From NCBI GenBank assembly GCA_002328415.1, contig DCXL01000003.1, forward strand, positions 1,349 through 65,348: DNA of 64,000 bases. Direction: 5' to 3'. The notes below the pieces were generated by a model, which saw only the letters and a program-made list of their open reading frames with translations, ran no database searches and was not told where the DNA came from. Position 1 is the first letter of the stretch. Every line of letters starts with the position of its first letter. Source of the stretch: Micavibrio sp. UBA2137. GTDB taxonomy: Bacteria; Pseudomonadota; Alphaproteobacteria; Micavibrionales; Micavibrionaceae. The translations under genes and the position numbers were made by a program. This document shows positions 63,559 through 64,000 of the stretch, in pieces.

Positions 63559-64000
63559 TATCCAGCCACCGCCAATCACACGATTACCGTCATAAATAAC
63601 CGCGGCTTGTCCAGGGGCAATTCCATATTGGGGTGTGTCCAGAACAAGGCGCGCGTACCCATCCTCTGAAATAAGTGTGGCAGATGTAGGTTGCATGACA
63701 GAGCGTAATTTAACCTGAACCTGACGTGACCCATTATTCAAATTGATAAGCCAGTTTGTGTCCTCAAGGGGAATGGTATCTTGTGCTAAATCTTCCTTGG
63801 CGCCGACAATCACTTGATTGGCCTCGGGATCTATACGCACCACGTAGAACGGGCTGTTATCTTCATTCACGCCGCCGCCAATGCCTAGGCCCTTCCGCTG
63901 TCCAATTGTGTAATGAATAACGCCTTTATGCTGTCCGATGACGTTGCCATCCAAATCAACAATATCGCCATGTTGCTCAGCCTCTGGCTTAATCTTTTTC
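63520..64000 (-). CDS. mnmA: tRNA-specific 2-thiouridylase MnmA, C-terminal part (partial)
   Basis: The gene starts beyond the window; 160 codons are seen here. HYTIGQRKGLGIGGG (about 107-93 codons before the stop) and the later APGQAAVIYD are the C-terminal MnmA signature. MnmA puts sulfur on wobble U34 of tRNA Lys, Glu and Gln. Convergent with, and overlapping by 39 bases, the unknown gene at 62887. Confidence 0.94.
   Translation of the reverse strand, partial: KKIKPEAEQHGDIVDLDGNVIGQHKGVIHYTIGQRKGLGIGGGVNEDNSPFYVVRIDPEANQVIVGAKEDLAQDTIPLEDTNWLINLNNGSRQVQVKLRSVMQPTSATLISEDGYARLVLDTPQYGIAPGQAAVIYDGNRVIGGGWISKREFAKSRLVA

Overview
The window looks like a chromosomal segment of an alphaproteobacterium of moderate, slightly AT-leaning composition (judged by eye). 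Four blocks point there: purM-purN with a DUF2066 gene, a PerM-family gene and hdaA; EipB-DivK-PleD converging on rpmG; pyrB-plsY-dprA-topA-rnr-rpmG; and dgt diverging from an erpA-type gene. The pleD and divK genes, the EipB gene and the long-linker FtsZ fit this class. I could not assign an order; a Rhodospirillales- or Micavibrionales-like lineage is only a guess. I see no insertion sequence, prophage, CRISPR array or tRNA gene.

Layout. 1-620: 3' end of a 23S rRNA gene, a 5S gene and a terminator. 650-5080: small genes (two GNAT-like proteins, a lipoprotein), pyrophosphatase, an RNase Z-like MBL hydrolase, a GDPD-family protein and ndk. 5080-10070: a minus-strand purM-purN-hybrid kinase operon, in which the purN frame continues into a cytochrome-oxidase-subunit-IV-like membrane segment that has its own ribosome binding site. 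10130-13270: DUF2066, PerM-family and HdaA genes. 13280-16540: SixA-like phosphatase and an amino-sugar cassette (nagB, HAD phosphatase, ROK kinase). 16540-19700: rnd and aspS. 19845-21371: two tandem paralogues of a poorly known family. 21447-25248: degenerate GGDEF protein, EipB, DivK, PleD and rpmG. 25309-35360: two RNB exoribonucleases, topA, dprA, plsY, pyrB. 35400-39320: prepilin peptidase, nagZ, a SPOR protein and dgt. 39389-43070: erpA-type gene, an EgtD-like methyltransferase coupled to a sarcosine-oxidase-like flavoenzyme, an unknown gene, and rnpB on the minus strand. 43119-45094: amidase and UMF1-type transporter. 45321-62795: a division and cell wall (dcw) cluster, mraZ to ftsZ. 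62887-64000: an unknown gene and the 3' part of mnmA.

How the genes work together. The dcw cluster makes lipid II (murE, murF, mraY, murG, murC, murB, ddl) and the divisome (ftsL, ftsI, ftsW, ftsQ, ftsA, ftsZ). NagZ, AmpD, NagB and the ROK kinase could recycle wall sugars. DivK and PleD suggest Caulobacter-like cell-cycle signalling. Four conserved neighbourhoods lack an expected member here: murD from dcw, pyrC after pyrB, argS between dgt and the SPOR gene, and ppk-ppx between hdaA and rnd.

The best candidates for something undescribed are the EgtD-like plus flavoenzyme operon (39940-42704), the tandem WHxD...HRSPRD paralogues (19845-21371) and the purN/membrane-segment fusion (8178-9008). 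Two regulatory sites also stand out: four CCAT-core repeats at exact 10-bp steps before mraZ, and a DnaA-box cluster with three GANTC sites before ftsZ.
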